6,905 nucleotides of DNA from JAKZSU01 sp047517485 (lineage in GTDB: Bacteria; Pseudomonadota; Alphaproteobacteria; UBA7887), in the NCBI GenBank assembly GCA_047517485.1, contig JAKZSU010000055.1, positions 1 to 6,905 of the forward strand, given 5' to 3'. Shown here piece after piece: positions 6,855 through 6,905 of this stretch. The notes beneath the pieces were generated by a model. It was not told the origin of the DNA, searched no databases, and was given only the letters and a program-made list of their open reading frames with translations. Positions within the stretch are counted from its first letter, which is position 1. Every line of letters starts with the position of its first letter. The translations under genes were made by a program, and so were the position numbers.

Positions 6855-6905
6855 GTGCTGCACCGCCTGCTGGAGCAGTCGGAAGAAAAGCAGGCCACGA
6901 GCCTG
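6855..6905 (+). CDS. Possible 5' end of an unidentified gene (runs off the right edge)
   Basis: A GTG at 6855 is preceded by TAGGGGA (6841-6847) at 7 bases and opens a frame to the window end encoding MLHRLLEQSEEKQATSL. The composition (Leu, Glu, Gln, Lys) is protein-like and amphipathic, with GC-rich third positions. Seventeen codons are too few for a firm call, and the minus strand is also open in places here. The same bases form a nested inverted repeat (GGCTCGTG 6850-6857 with CACGAGCC 6896-6903, and GCCTGCT 6865-6871 with AGCAGGC 6889-6895), so a structured RNA or repeat end is an alternative. Confidence 0.3.
   Translation, partial: MLHRLLEQSEEKQATSL

Overview
The window (about 60% GC by eye) looks like chromosomal DNA of an alphaproteobacterium, perhaps Rhodospirillales-like. 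That guess rests on the multi-PAS hybrid kinase, the Sel1-repeat lipoprotein-free secreted protein, and a short palindromic repeat whose ends resemble repeats scattered through alphaproteobacterial genomes. No tRNA, rRNA, CRISPR array, phage gene or complete insertion sequence is visible.

Layout. At the left edge is the start of a minus-strand gene (1-72). Its Shine-Dalgarno sequence lies inside a strong inverted repeat. About 355 bases without a convincing gene follow. Then come a 36-residue single-span membrane peptide (428-538) and a 795-residue PAS-PAS-PAS-HisKA-HATPase-REC hybrid histidine kinase (560-2947), both on the plus strand. The two are in the same frame and separated only by one TGA codon and seven sense codons. 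A long imperfect palindrome (2958-3145) fills the gap between the convergent 3' ends of the kinase and of a minus-strand Sel1-repeat gene, and supplies that gene's stop codon.

The minus strand then carries a two-gene unit. A small DUF6812-like protein (5073-5360) comes first, and its TAA overlaps the ATG (TAATG) of the exported Sel1-like repeat protein (3141-5073). That protein's N-terminus, including a good signal peptide, reads only if one base of a four-base run is skipped. A divergent intergenic region leads on the plus strand to a secreted beta-propeller protein of the YVTN/YncE type (5564-6760). The last 145 bases hold inverted repeats and possibly the first codons of another gene.

How the parts relate. 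The kinase has no Hpt partner, DNA-binding regulator or effector beside it, so its output is unknown. The Sel1-repeat protein and the propeller are both predicted exported interaction proteins, but nothing here ties them to the kinase. The points most worth attention are the Shine-Dalgarno-masking hairpin at 81-124, the TGA-split membrane segment and kinase, the apparent +1 frameshift in the Sel1-repeat gene, and the palindromic element.
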